Part shown: positions 24,446 through 33,024 of the stretch, piece by piece
Numbering within the stretch: position 1 is the stretch's first letter
Layout of the letters: every line of letters starts with the position of its first letter
Origin: Bacteroidales bacterium
Lineage (GTDB): Bacteria; Bacteroidota; Bacteroidia; Bacteroidales; UBA932
Direction: 5' to 3'
Assembly: GCA_017630215.1 (NCBI GenBank)
Contig: JAGBVR010000009.1
Coordinates: 84,581-148,580 of the forward strand
DNA length: 64,000 bases
Notes under the pieces: model-generated
Told to the model about the DNA's origin: nothing
The model's database searches: none
What the model saw: only the letters and a program-made list of their open reading frames with translations
Made by a program: the position numbers and the translations under genes

Positions 24446-25132
24446 TTAGTCCTCCTTGAGCTTCTTCTTACCCCTAAGGATGCTGTCAATCATTCCGTAC
24501 TCCAGAGCCTGCTGCGAGGTCATCCAGTAGTCTCTGTCAGCATCAGCGAGTACCTTGTCGATGCTCTGACCGCTATGCTCGGCAATGATGGAGCAGAGTT
24601 CGTCGCGTGTCTTGCGGATTTCCTCAGCGGCAATGAGAATGTCGGATGCCTGTCCTCTCGCACCGCCAAGTGGCTGATGAATCATCACGCGTGAGTGGGG
24701 GAGAGCAGACCTCTTGCCTTCAGCACCTGCTGCAAGGAGCACACTGCCCATAGATGCGGCCATACCCGTGCAGATTGTGGCAACATCAGGAGTGATAAGC
24801 TGCATGGTATCATAGATGCCCAAGCCAGAGTGAACTACTCCACCTGGAGTATTGATGTAAAGAGAGATGTCAGCTTGGTCGTCAACCGACGAGAGGTAAA
24901 GCAACTGTGCCTGGATGATGTTTGCAACATCGTCATCGATAGGCACACCTAGGAAGATGATGCGGTCCATCATCAGGCGGCTGAAGACATCCATGGATGC
25001 GATGTTCAGCTTGCGCTCTTCGATGATTGATGGATTGATGTACGCATCCGTAGCGCTTCCATAGCGGTGGAGAGTCATTGGGCTGATGCCTCTGTCAAGG
25101 CTTGCAAATCTTTCAAAATCGTTTCTGTTCAT
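24446..25132 (-). CDS. clpP: ClpP serine protease subunit
   Basis: 228 aa from ATG 25132. A longer frame to 25267 exists but would overlap the preceding gene by 79 nt and lacks family similarity. Catalytic triad motifs: GMAASMGSVLLAAG (Ser ~126), SRVMIHQPLGG (His ~152) and the Asp in ADADRDYWM. YINTPGGVV and YDTMQLI fit the oligomer interface and oxyanion region. ClpP forms a 14-subunit chamber and needs an AAA+ unfoldase that docks with an IGF-type motif. No clpX or clpA is seen in the window, but three AAA+ proteins with an RIGF/RVGF motif at or near their C-terminus are. It lies 56 nt after the upstream unknown gene. Confidence 0.95.
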   Translation of the reverse strand: MNRNDFERFASLDRGISPMTLHRYGSATDAYINPSIIEERKLNIASMDVFSRLMMDRIIFLGVPIDDDVANIIQAQLLYLSSVDDQADISLYINTPGGVVHSGLGIYDTMQLITPDVATICTGMAASMGSVLLAAGAEGKRSALPHSRVMIHQPLGGARGQASDILIAAEEIRKTRDELCSIIAEHSGQSIDKVLADADRDYWMTSQQALEYGMIDSILRGKKKLKED

Positions 25133-25188
25133 ATCTTGTACTGTTTTTGTCCGTTTGTAGCAATATATACACGGCATCTTCTGGTTTG

Positions 25189-25704
25189 TTACATTTTCGG
25201 TAGTCCAATATTCTCTCCTGCGCAATGTGTTAAAGTCTGAAGCGCCTTGGCTGTATTGATTAGGCAATCAACGGCCCCTTGCAGATCCTCATACTTTATG
25301 TTTACCTCAAGAGTCCTGGTTCCACTGACTTTTATCCTGACGTCAACGCTCTTCTTATTGTACTTCGCCGTGTAGTCTATACCTGATTCTTTAAGACGTG
25401 GCTCAAGAACGGCTTTCATTGATGTGCTTATTACGGCTTTCTCTATACATTTTCGTCTTCCATTTTCAAGCAGCTTATCCATGATTCTCTCTATGTCGGG
25501 CCATATCTGCTCCCATTCCGCACTTCCTTGGATCTGTGGCACTTCACGGCAGCGTTTGTACCGGAAGTAACTATGGGCAAGACAAGATGCTTGTTCCACA
25601 AAGTAATCGCGGCTTTCCAGTACTCCATGTTTTACTTGTCCTTGTATCTTCCAACTCAATCTGTCTATAACATAGAGCTTGCATTCATCCCAACTATATC
25701 TCAT
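25189..25704 (-). CDS. Hypothetical protein B of the MoxR-VWA-ClpP operon
   Basis: 171 aa from ATG 25704, whose codon overlaps the end of the previous gene by 11 nt; an in-frame ATG at 25728 is an alternative. Helical N-terminus with Cys and aromatic residues (CLAHSYFRYKRCREV), helix ISTSMKAVLEPRLKESGIDY, then strands (SVDVRIKVSGTRTLEVNIKY) and a last helix. The helix-strand-strand block places it in the same paralogous family as its operon neighbours. No known domain. Confidence 0.6.
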   Translation of the reverse strand: MRYSWDECKLYVIDRLSWKIQGQVKHGVLESRDYFVEQASCLAHSYFRYKRCREVPQIQGSAEWEQIWPDIERIMDKLLENGRRKCIEKAVISTSMKAVLEPRLKESGIDYTAKYNKKSVDVRIKVSGTRTLEVNIKYEDLQGAVDCLINTAKALQTLTHCAGENIGLPKM

Positions 25705-26377
25705 CTTTTGATTGTTTAGAAATTCCATACTTCTTCAATAAACGACCTTCGAGTTTGTCAAGGCTACATGTAATAACTCCTGATTGGTCGTTGAAATAGA
25801 CATGAATCTTATTTGCTGATACTCCGCTGACCTTCAACTCGCCGGGAATCTTTATCTTTCCAGAGGATACCAGAGCGTGAACTATACCTGCTGCTGTGAC
25901 CTGGATAATCTCGCCAGTCATTGTTGCTTCATGAGCAATACGTCTGCACTCTTCTGCTCTTGACAGAATCTGTGGTATAAATGCATCAAAGCTGATAATA
26001 AGATCTGCTGCCACATCTGCATCCAGCCTTGTCAGAAATCTTCTCGCATTCCTATACACCGGCAGAATGTAATATCCACCGCTTGCTCTCTCCAGATACC
26101 ATATGCCATTTGGTAGAGTAAGTTTTTGCTGGTAAAACAACCCACATGACGTTTCTACCTTGAGGGAGGATTCTCCTGTAATTTCCTTGATATTTTCCAG
26201 CACCAGATCTATAGATTTGTCTTCTGTATCCTTGAGAGGCATTCCTATATATACTTCCTCCCATATGGTACAGATACATCTTTGCGGGTAATACTTATTA
26301 CGCAGGTCATGGAAAGACTGCCCCTGAAAGTGCTTCTCGATCGCATCCTGAATCCCGTATTTATCCAGATCTGTCAT
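25694..26377 (-). CDS. Hypothetical protein A, first gene of the MoxR-VWA-ClpP operon
   Basis: 227 aa, no known domain. Residues ~65-100 contain a beta hairpin (QKLTLPNGIWYLE); a helix follows (VAADLIISFDAFIPQI), then VTAAGIVHALVSSGKIKIPG and strands (NKIHVYFNDQSGVITCS). The C-terminal block matches that of the 12971-13381 protein almost motif for motif (GII/GIV-x-x-L-x-x-x-GKIKIP). It is the promoter-proximal gene of a nine-kilobase-scale leftward unit, so it is probably the most abundant product. The function is unknown. Confidence 0.65.
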   Translation of the reverse strand: MTDLDKYGIQDAIEKHFQGQSFHDLRNKYYPQRCICTIWEEVYIGMPLKDTEDKSIDLVLENIKEITGESSLKVETSCGLFYQQKLTLPNGIWYLERASGGYYILPVYRNARRFLTRLDADVAADLIISFDAFIPQILSRAEECRRIAHEATMTGEIIQVTAAGIVHALVSSGKIKIPGELKVSGVSANKIHVYFNDQSGVITCSLDKLEGRLLKKYGISKQSKDEI

Positions 26378-26410
26378 ACTCTATAATACCACCCTATGTT
26401 GAGATGGTTG

Positions 26411-26418
26411 CAAAAGTA
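26411..26418 (-). promoter_or_regulatory. -7 box for the MoxR-VWA-ClpP operon
   Basis: The minus strand reads TACTTTTG (TAnnTTTG) with TTTTTGG about 13-18 nt upstream. It lies 34-41 nt before the first ATG; no comparable box was seen between the genes of the unit, so eight genes may depend on it. Confidence 0.65.
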
Positions 26419-26449
26419 TGCGACTCATCTGCCAAAAAGAGGCAGAATG

Positions 26450-26480
26450 AAAAAAGGTGTCCACACATTATGTGAACACC
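26450..26480 (-). terminator. Terminator of the AddAB-like operon
   Basis: The minus strand reads GGTGTTCACA-taat-TGTGTGGACACC (bulged stem) followed by a T-run, 24 nt beyond the helicase-nuclease stop. It separates this operon from the next promoter. Confidence 0.75.
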
Positions 26481-26503
26481 CTCGTCGTGTATTGCCTGAA
26501 AGG

Positions 26504-29395
26504 TTATTTCAATCTTACTATTCTTCCCTGTACGGAATAGAATACCAGTGTGTCAAGTACCTTGTCTCCTGACATCATTGCTGCCGCATCTCGATAGGCG
26601 GCCAGCTGGGGGCCATACTTTCCTGCAAAGAACTTACTGTCTGGATTGGTGACATCGTCAAATCCAGGGTAGTTCTTGTAGTCTACGACCACCACACCAT
26701 CCGGTGTCTCCCAGAGAAGGTCGATTGTTCCGCCCACTATCTGTCCAAGATGGTTCTTGTACATGAATGGATACTCCTTGTGAGCCTTTCCTTTGCCGTA
26801 CTTTTCTGTCAGGTAGCCGTATAGACCTTTCACGGATGCTACAATCGATTTCTTGTCGGTAAGTACTTCACTCATGTCGTGAGCCTCAGCAATCTGACAG
26901 AAAGTCTTTATGACTGAATCCTCCTCCTTGGCTGGATCATATACCGCAAACATATCATGTATGCAGGTTCCGAAGGTGGCGTAATCACTGGTGTTTCCAT
27001 GGGAGATACGCTCGGAGACTGTGGCCACCGCCTCTACTTCTGACTTGTCACCTTTATCGGTGCTCGGAACAATATTCCTGAGCAGATGAGGATTTTCTTC
27101 CTCTACTGGTTTAATTGCCTTGAAAGCAGTTTCCTCTTCCTTCTCAGGTGTATCCTGTGCATCACGGATAAGCTCATAGTATGTCATTGGTGCATCCTTA
27201 CCCCAGAGATCATTATATGTCTGATCCGAAAGGCCCTTAAGGTCAAGTGCACATCCGCACTCATCAAGGAAGGCCTGAGTCTTGCCGCCCATAGATAAGG
27301 TGACAAGGTAATCCCTCGCTCTGGTCATACCAACATACAGAAGCCTACGACTGTCAGAGACTACCTCCTCCCAATAGTCAGCAAAATCAGCCTGTACATT
27401 AGCCTGCACACCAGAATCAATATTTGAATTGAGTGTTGGACGGAAATCCGGACAATAACGTAGCGTGAAGTCTGAGTAAAGGTTATCAGGTGTCGGCTTG
27501 CTTTCTCTTGTCACAGTCACGCCGCAGCAGAAGTGTTTAAGCGCAGCCTTGCTATCCTCTCGTGATGTAGTGTCAAGAATGACAACTGGCCACTCAAGAC
27601 CTTTTGATGCATGGTATGTCATTATCTTCACACCATCCGGGTCTCCCTGTACCTCAATCTCGTCAGGGAATGAGGAAATGAATCCTTCAACGGTTGCATC
27701 AGCAGAACCTTCATACTCTCTGGCAAGCTGTACGATTGCATCAAGTACGCGTGTTCTCAGCTGAGCATCTCCCCATCTTCCGCAATGTTTCTGAAGATTG
27801 AGTCCGTGAATGATGCGCAGCACAAGGTTGGATACTGAAGATGTCTGATATCCAGAACGGATGTCATCAAGAACTTTGAAGATCTCATAATCAAAGCCCT
27901 CGGCGATTAGCTCTTCTAAGCTCTTGTCATACATCAAGCGGGCAATCTCCGCCTTGAGAAGATCAGCATCCGAATCAACCATATAGGTAAGAAGACACTT
28001 TACCAATGCTACTTCTGCACGTCCTGCATTGTATGATTCTGGACAATCCACTGGAATGCCATATGATCTGAGCCATCCAGCCTGTTGTGATATATATGCA
28101 GACTCCCCATCTTTAAGGAAGAGTATGGCAATATCAGAAGGACAGATTTTTCGGAGCTCTTTGCTATCCTTGTCTACCACCATCTTGATGTGGTGCTTTC
28201 CCTCAAGGATATCCCTGACCTTTGCTGCAGTTGCATCCAAGAGCATCTCTCGGTTGGCAGCCTTGCGGGTCTTTCCTTCAGGTACCCTAGCTTCAAGGTC
28301 CCAATGATATATGGCAGGTGGATTGCCAGGCATTGTTGCTGTGCGAACAGCATTAAGCTTTACGTCATCCTTATCAAGGAGTCCTTCGAACATCGGAATA
28401 AAGGTCGAATTCGCTAGCTTAACTAGCGGCTCAACTGATCGCCATGACTTATCTAGCTCTCTACTATACTCATATCCCTTATCCTTGCAGGTCTTGAGAT
28501 GATTCATAATGGCTGCAACAAGTTCTGTGTCACAACCTCTGAAGCGGTATATGGCCTGCTTAGGGTCACCCACCCAGTAGCTTCTTTCAACCAACTCGGA
28601 TAGCTTGTCGAAAATCTTCAACTGGACCTGATTAGAGTCCTGGAACTCGTCCACGAAGACGTACTTTATGGTGTTTCTGATGTCCTCCTTTACAAGGTCA
28701 TTCTCCAACAACTCAAGGAAGAGTGTCTCCATATCACTGAATGAGAGCAGGTTGTTCTTTTCCTTGAACTCATTGAACCCCTTTCTCCAACGTTTGGCAA
28801 TAGAGAAAAGCCTTTCTGTAACCTTGACAATGTCTTCTGCATCACCGCCAGGATACATCTTTCTGATATGCTCGAGTGACTTTGCAAGACAAGCATCAAG
28901 ATCGGTTATACCAAATGTATCACACACCTCAATGATGTTCTTGAGATCATACTTCCAGAAGTCAAGTCTGTATTTTCCTCTGTCCTTTAGATCTCTTGCA
29001 CGCGCAAAACGGTGAAAAAGAGCAATGTCTTCATCTGTGGCTACCTCAGAGAGAGTTCTTGAGATATACACCTCTTTCGCATCATCATCCATCTCATTGA
29101 ATGTCGAGCTTCGTCCCAGAATATACCAGTACTTACGGATATAGTGAAGTCCTACGGAATGTACTGTTCCGATCTTTGCATCTTCAAGGCTTGAAGCCAT
29201 CCCAAGCATACCATTGCTAAGCAGCTTCTCACGGGTCTTCCTCTTGAAGTCTGCAGCAGCGGCCTTTGTGAAGGTGGTAAGGATGACATTCTCAGGTGCT
29301 ACCTTTTCATCCTTGAAGATCTCCAGGAGCTTCTCTGTCAGTTTGAATGTCTTGCCGGATCCGGCACCGGCGTTGTAATATGTGATATTCTTCAT
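26504..29395 (-). CDS. UvrD/AddA-like helicase-nuclease
   Basis: 963 aa. SF1A helicase motifs in order: NAGAGSGKTFK (I, residues 8-15), TTFTKAAAADF (Ia), FVDEFQDSN (II), WVGDPKQAIYRFRG (III), TYHASKGLEWPVV (V) and YVGMTRARDYL (VI). A C-terminal PD-(D/E)xK nuclease follows: GTCIHDMF, GGTIDLLW, VVVDYKNY, and YGPQLAAYRDAA. Domain order equals AddA/RecB. AddAB-type enzymes unwind and trim double-strand ends for repair and destroy foreign linear DNA. Its ATG overlaps the stop of the AddB-like gene by one base, so the two subunits are made together. Plasmid carriage of a complete pair is unusual and may serve replicon recombination or defence. Confidence 0.9.
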   Translation of the reverse strand: MKNITYYNAGAGSGKTFKLTEKLLEIFKDEKVAPENVILTTFTKAAAADFKRKTREKLLSNGMLGMASSLEDAKIGTVHSVGLHYIRKYWYILGRSSTFNEMDDDAKEVYISRTLSEVATDEDIALFHRFARARDLKDRGKYRLDFWKYDLKNIIEVCDTFGITDLDACLAKSLEHIRKMYPGGDAEDIVKVTERLFSIAKRWRKGFNEFKEKNNLLSFSDMETLFLELLENDLVKEDIRNTIKYVFVDEFQDSNQVQLKIFDKLSELVERSYWVGDPKQAIYRFRGCDTELVAAIMNHLKTCKDKGYEYSRELDKSWRSVEPLVKLANSTFIPMFEGLLDKDDVKLNAVRTATMPGNPPAIYHWDLEARVPEGKTRKAANREMLLDATAAKVRDILEGKHHIKMVVDKDSKELRKICPSDIAILFLKDGESAYISQQAGWLRSYGIPVDCPESYNAGRAEVALVKCLLTYMVDSDADLLKAEIARLMYDKSLEELIAEGFDYEIFKVLDDIRSGYQTSSVSNLVLRIIHGLNLQKHCGRWGDAQLRTRVLDAIVQLAREYEGSADATVEGFISSFPDEIEVQGDPDGVKIMTYHASKGLEWPVVILDTTSREDSKAALKHFCCGVTVTRESKPTPDNLYSDFTLRYCPDFRPTLNSNIDSGVQANVQADFADYWEEVVSDSRRLLYVGMTRARDYLVTLSMGGKTQAFLDECGCALDLKGLSDQTYNDLWGKDAPMTYYELIRDAQDTPEKEEETAFKAIKPVEEENPHLLRNIVPSTDKGDKSEVEAVATVSERISHGNTSDYATFGTCIHDMFAVYDPAKEEDSVIKTFCQIAEAHDMSEVLTDKKSIVASVKGLYGYLTEKYGKGKAHKEYPFMYKNHLGQIVGGTIDLLWETPDGVVVVDYKNYPGFDDVTNPDSKFFAGKYGPQLAAYRDAAAMMSGDKVLDTLVFYSVQGRIVRLK

Positions 29396-32076
29396 TATGC
29401 AAGTCCTCCCTTTAAGATAAGATTAGGTGTGCCATAAGGCGAGCTCTTAGTGGTGTCGTCCTCATATGCCCTCTCGAGAGGGTAGAGTCTTCTGGTGTTG
29501 GCATCCTTATGATACTGGATATCAGCCAGACTGAATCCTTCAGCTTCCTCGATGATACCCTGTTCAATCTGTTCCATTCTGTACTCGTATGAGTTGCATG
29601 CGAGCTCAAAATGATCACCGAACTGTTCGCCCTCAATGATCTCCACGATGTCTGATGGCTGTAAATAGTCTACCGATGTGAGGAACTTCCTCAGTGGGAG
29701 AACAAAGTAACCTTCGCAGACAACCTTATGACCATCAGTCTCCATAGCCTTGCGGTAGAGCGCAAGCTGGAGGGTGTTACCCTTCTCGAGACGTCTGTTG
29801 TAGGTCTTGCCTTCGTTCCATTTCATATCGACAATGACCAGATTGCCATCGGCGTCAGCAAGAAGAAGGTCAATGCTTCCGGTAAATGCACCGATAACCG
29901 GGAATACAGTATCAATAGTGTGCTCCATACCGATAACCTTCAAGGCGTTCTCCTCAATGAACCTAAGCAAGGAGTCCACTGCTGGTCTGAGTGCTGCGAG
30001 GAACGAGTTCCTTTCAAGTCGATACTCATCCAGATACATTACCGCACCCTTCTCGCGGATGCATTCCTCAATTCTTTCAGAGTACTTCTCTGCGTGAAGT
30101 TTCTTGGCTGACGTAATCTCCTTGCCGCTATCTTCCAGGAGAGTTTCAATGTATCTATGGGCAACAGTACCCTTGACCGTTGCGATGTCATCCATGCTCT
30201 CTACGCCGTATCCATCCCAGTGGAGGAGGTAGTTAGTGACGTAGTCGAATGGGTAGTTGATCAGCGTGCTCAGACTAGTGTAGCTTTCTCTGCTTCTCTT
30301 GAGACCACCCTTGTCTTTCGGTATGCGGACGCCCTTGAAGTGCTCCGGACTGACTACATGCTCTAGCTGACTTTCCTGTTTTCCAGTCACTTCGAACAGT
30401 GATGTGAACTTTTCGTCAGTGCAGCTCTCTTCCTTCACCGAGCAGCAACTCTTGAGCTCGATCATCAGCGGGTGTTCCTGTACCGGCTCTCCAGCCTCCA
30501 TGTCGCAGGTCATGATGACAAGTGAGTCTTTTACCTGTGAGAGACCGTAAGCTATCATAAGCCTTTGTGCATCGTAAACGGCGCGGGCCGAGTCTGTTTC
30601 AATACCGAGTTCAGCTATATCGGAAGGGGAGAGGAAGTCTAATTCTCTCTGTGTGCCACCACTTGTCCAACAATCCGCCCAGAACAATGTATCCACTGTA
30701 TCAGTAATAGAAGATGGAGTATCGATCACTTCGGATGAACCCAGCTCTGCCGGCATTGCGGTCTGGGTTGTCGGAGCTCCAGCTGATGAAAGCCAACGTA
30801 TGAGTGAATCTATATCAATATCACCAACAAGATCTTCGGTCAGAAGCTCTGCGAACCTACAGTACTGAAGGAGTGATGATCTGCTCTCCAGATCTTTCGC
30901 TGCCCAGGAAGAGAGTCGCTTGAGAAGGGTAGTAAGATCTTCCTTTGTTATTGCTCCACTGGATACTCCAACGTAGGAGACAGTATCAAGAATTCTCTTC
31001 TTGGAATGCCTTAATGGCTTCCTCTCCCAGTTGTACTTCTTTGCATTTAGGATAACCTGCCAACCTTCCCCGAATCCACCTTGAGAGAGAAGATGGTCAC
31101 GTAGTACCTTGTTGACAGATACGAAATACTCTTTGTCGGATCTCACCTGCTTTACGTATATAGATGAAAGAGGGTTCGGCTCTATGGATAAGAATGCCAA
31201 GAGACTATTCACATCAGTATCCTTTTTCCTAAGGGATAGTGCCAGCGGCAGAAGCTTAGCTACTTGAGGAACGGATGAATCTGTGGTCTTTGGAAGCGGG
31301 CGGTTCATGGCCCTGAAGACCTCGCGAAGCATCACCGTCTCACTAGATGAGATGACGGTAGGGTTAGACAATGCTGTGAATCTTAGAGCTTCATCGGAAT
31401 TGTGCATTCGATAGACCTTGAATGATCCATCATCAATCTTTGATAGGTCTATAGCTTTGCCTGAAAGAAGATAATCCTGCAGTGCTCTGAGTCTTGTTCC
31501 TTCAGCAGCTGCTGCGGATGGGGCAGGGGAATATACTACCTCTGCTCCGCATTTATGCGCAGCTGAAAGAAGGGCTGCAAAGTAACATGGCAGCATACCT
31601 TCCGGCAGAACGGACTCAATTGTGATTCCGCTCAGATCTGCCTGACCAGCCTGAAGTGTCTCCAGAAGTTCCCTTTTGCAGTCTGCCACTCCTGCGCAGT
31701 CAAAGTGCTTCTCGATATCCATCAGAGCATTAAGCTTCTGGGACTTGGTATAGTCGGAAGGATTCCATCCAAGGCCTACTAGTGTGTCTCGCCATCCAAG
31801 AAGTGTCATAGCCACGCCTAGCTCATCCTTACCGAAAGAAGAACGGAAGATTTCTGCATGCGAACCTTTGTTCTCCTTGAATGTGGAACGTATGGCCTTC
31901 ATATACTGAGCAGTACGCTCCATTGAGTCAGGAAGCACTGATGTCAGGCCTGAACGAAGTCTCAGTTCTCCGATCAGTTCCTGGCTTCCTGCATATTTCT
32001 GTCCTATCAGAGATCCTTTCTTGTCAAGATCTATAAAGACATGGTTTCCAAAGAATGGACTGAATATAATCTTCAT
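29395..32076 (-). CDS. AddB-like PD-(D/E)xK nuclease subunit
   Basis: 893 aa. No intact Walker A was found at the N-terminus (opening KIIFSPFFGNHVFID), as in AddB-like subunits with inactive helicase folds. The C-terminal ~270 residues form a PD-(D/E)xK nuclease: VKGTVAHRYIE near 645, TGSIDLLL near 740, LVIVDMKWNEG near 752 and LQLALYRKAM. No AddB-type four-cysteine Fe-S motif was evident by eye. It is the promoter-proximal gene of the pair and overlaps the AddA-like gene by one base. Identity as AddB rests mainly on the partner and the nuclease domain. Confidence 0.8.
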   Translation of the reverse strand: MKIIFSPFFGNHVFIDLDKKGSLIGQKYAGSQELIGELRLRSGLTSVLPDSMERTAQYMKAIRSTFKENKGSHAEIFRSSFGKDELGVAMTLLGWRDTLVGLGWNPSDYTKSQKLNALMDIEKHFDCAGVADCKRELLETLQAGQADLSGITIESVLPEGMLPCYFAALLSAAHKCGAEVVYSPAPSAAAAEGTRLRALQDYLLSGKAIDLSKIDDGSFKVYRMHNSDEALRFTALSNPTVISSSETVMLREVFRAMNRPLPKTTDSSVPQVAKLLPLALSLRKKDTDVNSLLAFLSIEPNPLSSIYVKQVRSDKEYFVSVNKVLRDHLLSQGGFGEGWQVILNAKKYNWERKPLRHSKKRILDTVSYVGVSSGAITKEDLTTLLKRLSSWAAKDLESRSSLLQYCRFAELLTEDLVGDIDIDSLIRWLSSAGAPTTQTAMPAELGSSEVIDTPSSITDTVDTLFWADCWTSGGTQRELDFLSPSDIAELGIETDSARAVYDAQRLMIAYGLSQVKDSLVIMTCDMEAGEPVQEHPLMIELKSCCSVKEESCTDEKFTSLFEVTGKQESQLEHVVSPEHFKGVRIPKDKGGLKRSRESYTSLSTLINYPFDYVTNYLLHWDGYGVESMDDIATVKGTVAHRYIETLLEDSGKEITSAKKLHAEKYSERIEECIREKGAVMYLDEYRLERNSFLAALRPAVDSLLRFIEENALKVIGMEHTIDTVFPVIGAFTGSIDLLLADADGNLVIVDMKWNEGKTYNRRLEKGNTLQLALYRKAMETDGHKVVCEGYFVLPLRKFLTSVDYLQPSDIVEIIEGEQFGDHFELACNSYEYRMEQIEQGIIEEAEGFSLADIQYHKDANTRRLYPLERAYEDDTTKSSPYGTPNLILKGGLA

Positions 32077-32163
32077 GCTCGAATTATTACGTTTAGAATA
32101 CCTACCAGAAGAATTCTATAAAGTTACAAATGTTTTTAAGATTGTGGGATATTTAAAGAAAAA

Positions 32164-32185
32164 AGTCCCCCTGTGAAGGAGGACT
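32164..32185 (-). terminator. Terminator of the sigma-factor gene
   Basis: An AGTCC-CC/GG-GGACT hairpin (32164-32185) followed on the minus strand by a T-run, just beyond the sigma-factor stop. Confidence 0.75.
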
Positions 32186-32198
32186 CAATGCTGGCAGA

Positions 32199-32801
32199 CT
32201 ATGCAGCTGTGCTGTAGTCGCGTCCGAAAATCTCCGCACACATGATGCAGATATCTCCGTTTTCCTTGAGCTGCTTACGGCCGCGAGACATCATCGTCTT
32301 CGTTGCGCCGTATCCTGTACCTTTAATCTCAACGATTTCAGGTAACGAGTATCCGTTGGCCTGTAGCCAGATGGCTTCACCAGCCTCGGGACCAAGGCTA
32401 TCTACCGCCTTCTTGATGGCAGCCGTTCTCTGTTCAGAGATGATGGCAGCATCGGCGTGATAGCTGCGAGGGGCCTCTCTGTCGGAGTATTCTACCTCGT
32501 AGACATCACCGTCCTCTGAGGTAACTCCAAGTGATGTACGATGACATCTCCAGTTGCCCTCTCTCGTCATGTAGGTAAAGGCACATCTGTAGGCAATAAT
32601 GGCGAACCACTTTGATGCCGAGATGTTCTCGTCGTACCTATCCCAGCTCTGGGCTACTCTTACAAGCATCATTGAGGTTACCTCCTCGATGTCTTCCGAA
32701 GAAAACATGAAGCCTCTCTCGTTGAATGCTGCGATGATAGCTGGACGTGCAATAGCGACAATGCGCTTGAGGTCTGATGACCTAAAATCTTTAGTTCTCA
32801 T
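32199..32801 (-). CDS. Sigma-70 family (ECF-like) RNA polymerase sigma factor
   Basis: 200 aa. Region 2: DIEEVTSMMLVRVAQSWDRY followed by WFAIIAYRCAFTYM (residues ~38-80). Region 4: SLGPEAGEAIWLQANGYSLPEIVEI, then TKTMMSRGRKQLKE (residues ~135-180), a usual sigma-4 helix-turn-helix. A ~45-residue acidic linker separates them, and a short Cys-containing tail follows. ECF-type sigma factors direct RNA polymerase to special promoters; no anti-sigma gene lies beside it. It may control the plasmid's own genes. A hairpin in its leader is described separately. Confidence 0.85.
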   Translation of the reverse strand: MRTKDFRSSDLKRIVAIARPAIIAAFNERGFMFSSEDIEEVTSMMLVRVAQSWDRYDENISASKWFAIIAYRCAFTYMTREGNWRCHRTSLGVTSEDGDVYEVEYSDREAPRSYHADAAIISEQRTAAIKKAVDSLGPEAGEAIWLQANGYSLPEIVEIKGTGYGATKTMMSRGRKQLKENGDICIMCAEIFGRDYSTAA

Positions 32802-32833
32802 ATTTTGTGTTGTTTTAGAATTATCCAGGGATT

Positions 32834-32862
32834 GGGATAAAGGAAGAAAGCTCCTTTACCCC
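32834..32862 (-). promoter_or_regulatory. Hairpin in the sigma-factor leader
   Basis: Inverted repeat GGGGTAAAGGA / TTCCTTTATCCC with a 6-nt loop, about 35-60 nt upstream of the sigma ATG on the minus strand. It may affect mRNA stability or translation; no T-run follows. Confidence 0.4.
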
Positions 32863-33024
32863 AGGTGTGAAGGTCAATGCTTTCACTAAACAATTCGCAA
32901 ATGCTCCACTTATGAAAAATTCTAACAACGTCTAAATATGTCAAAGAACAAGCGGCTACTTATCTGCCTGCATCTATATTATACTGACAAATTTCTCATT
33001 TGTTACAGTCGTTTCAAAAAAAAT

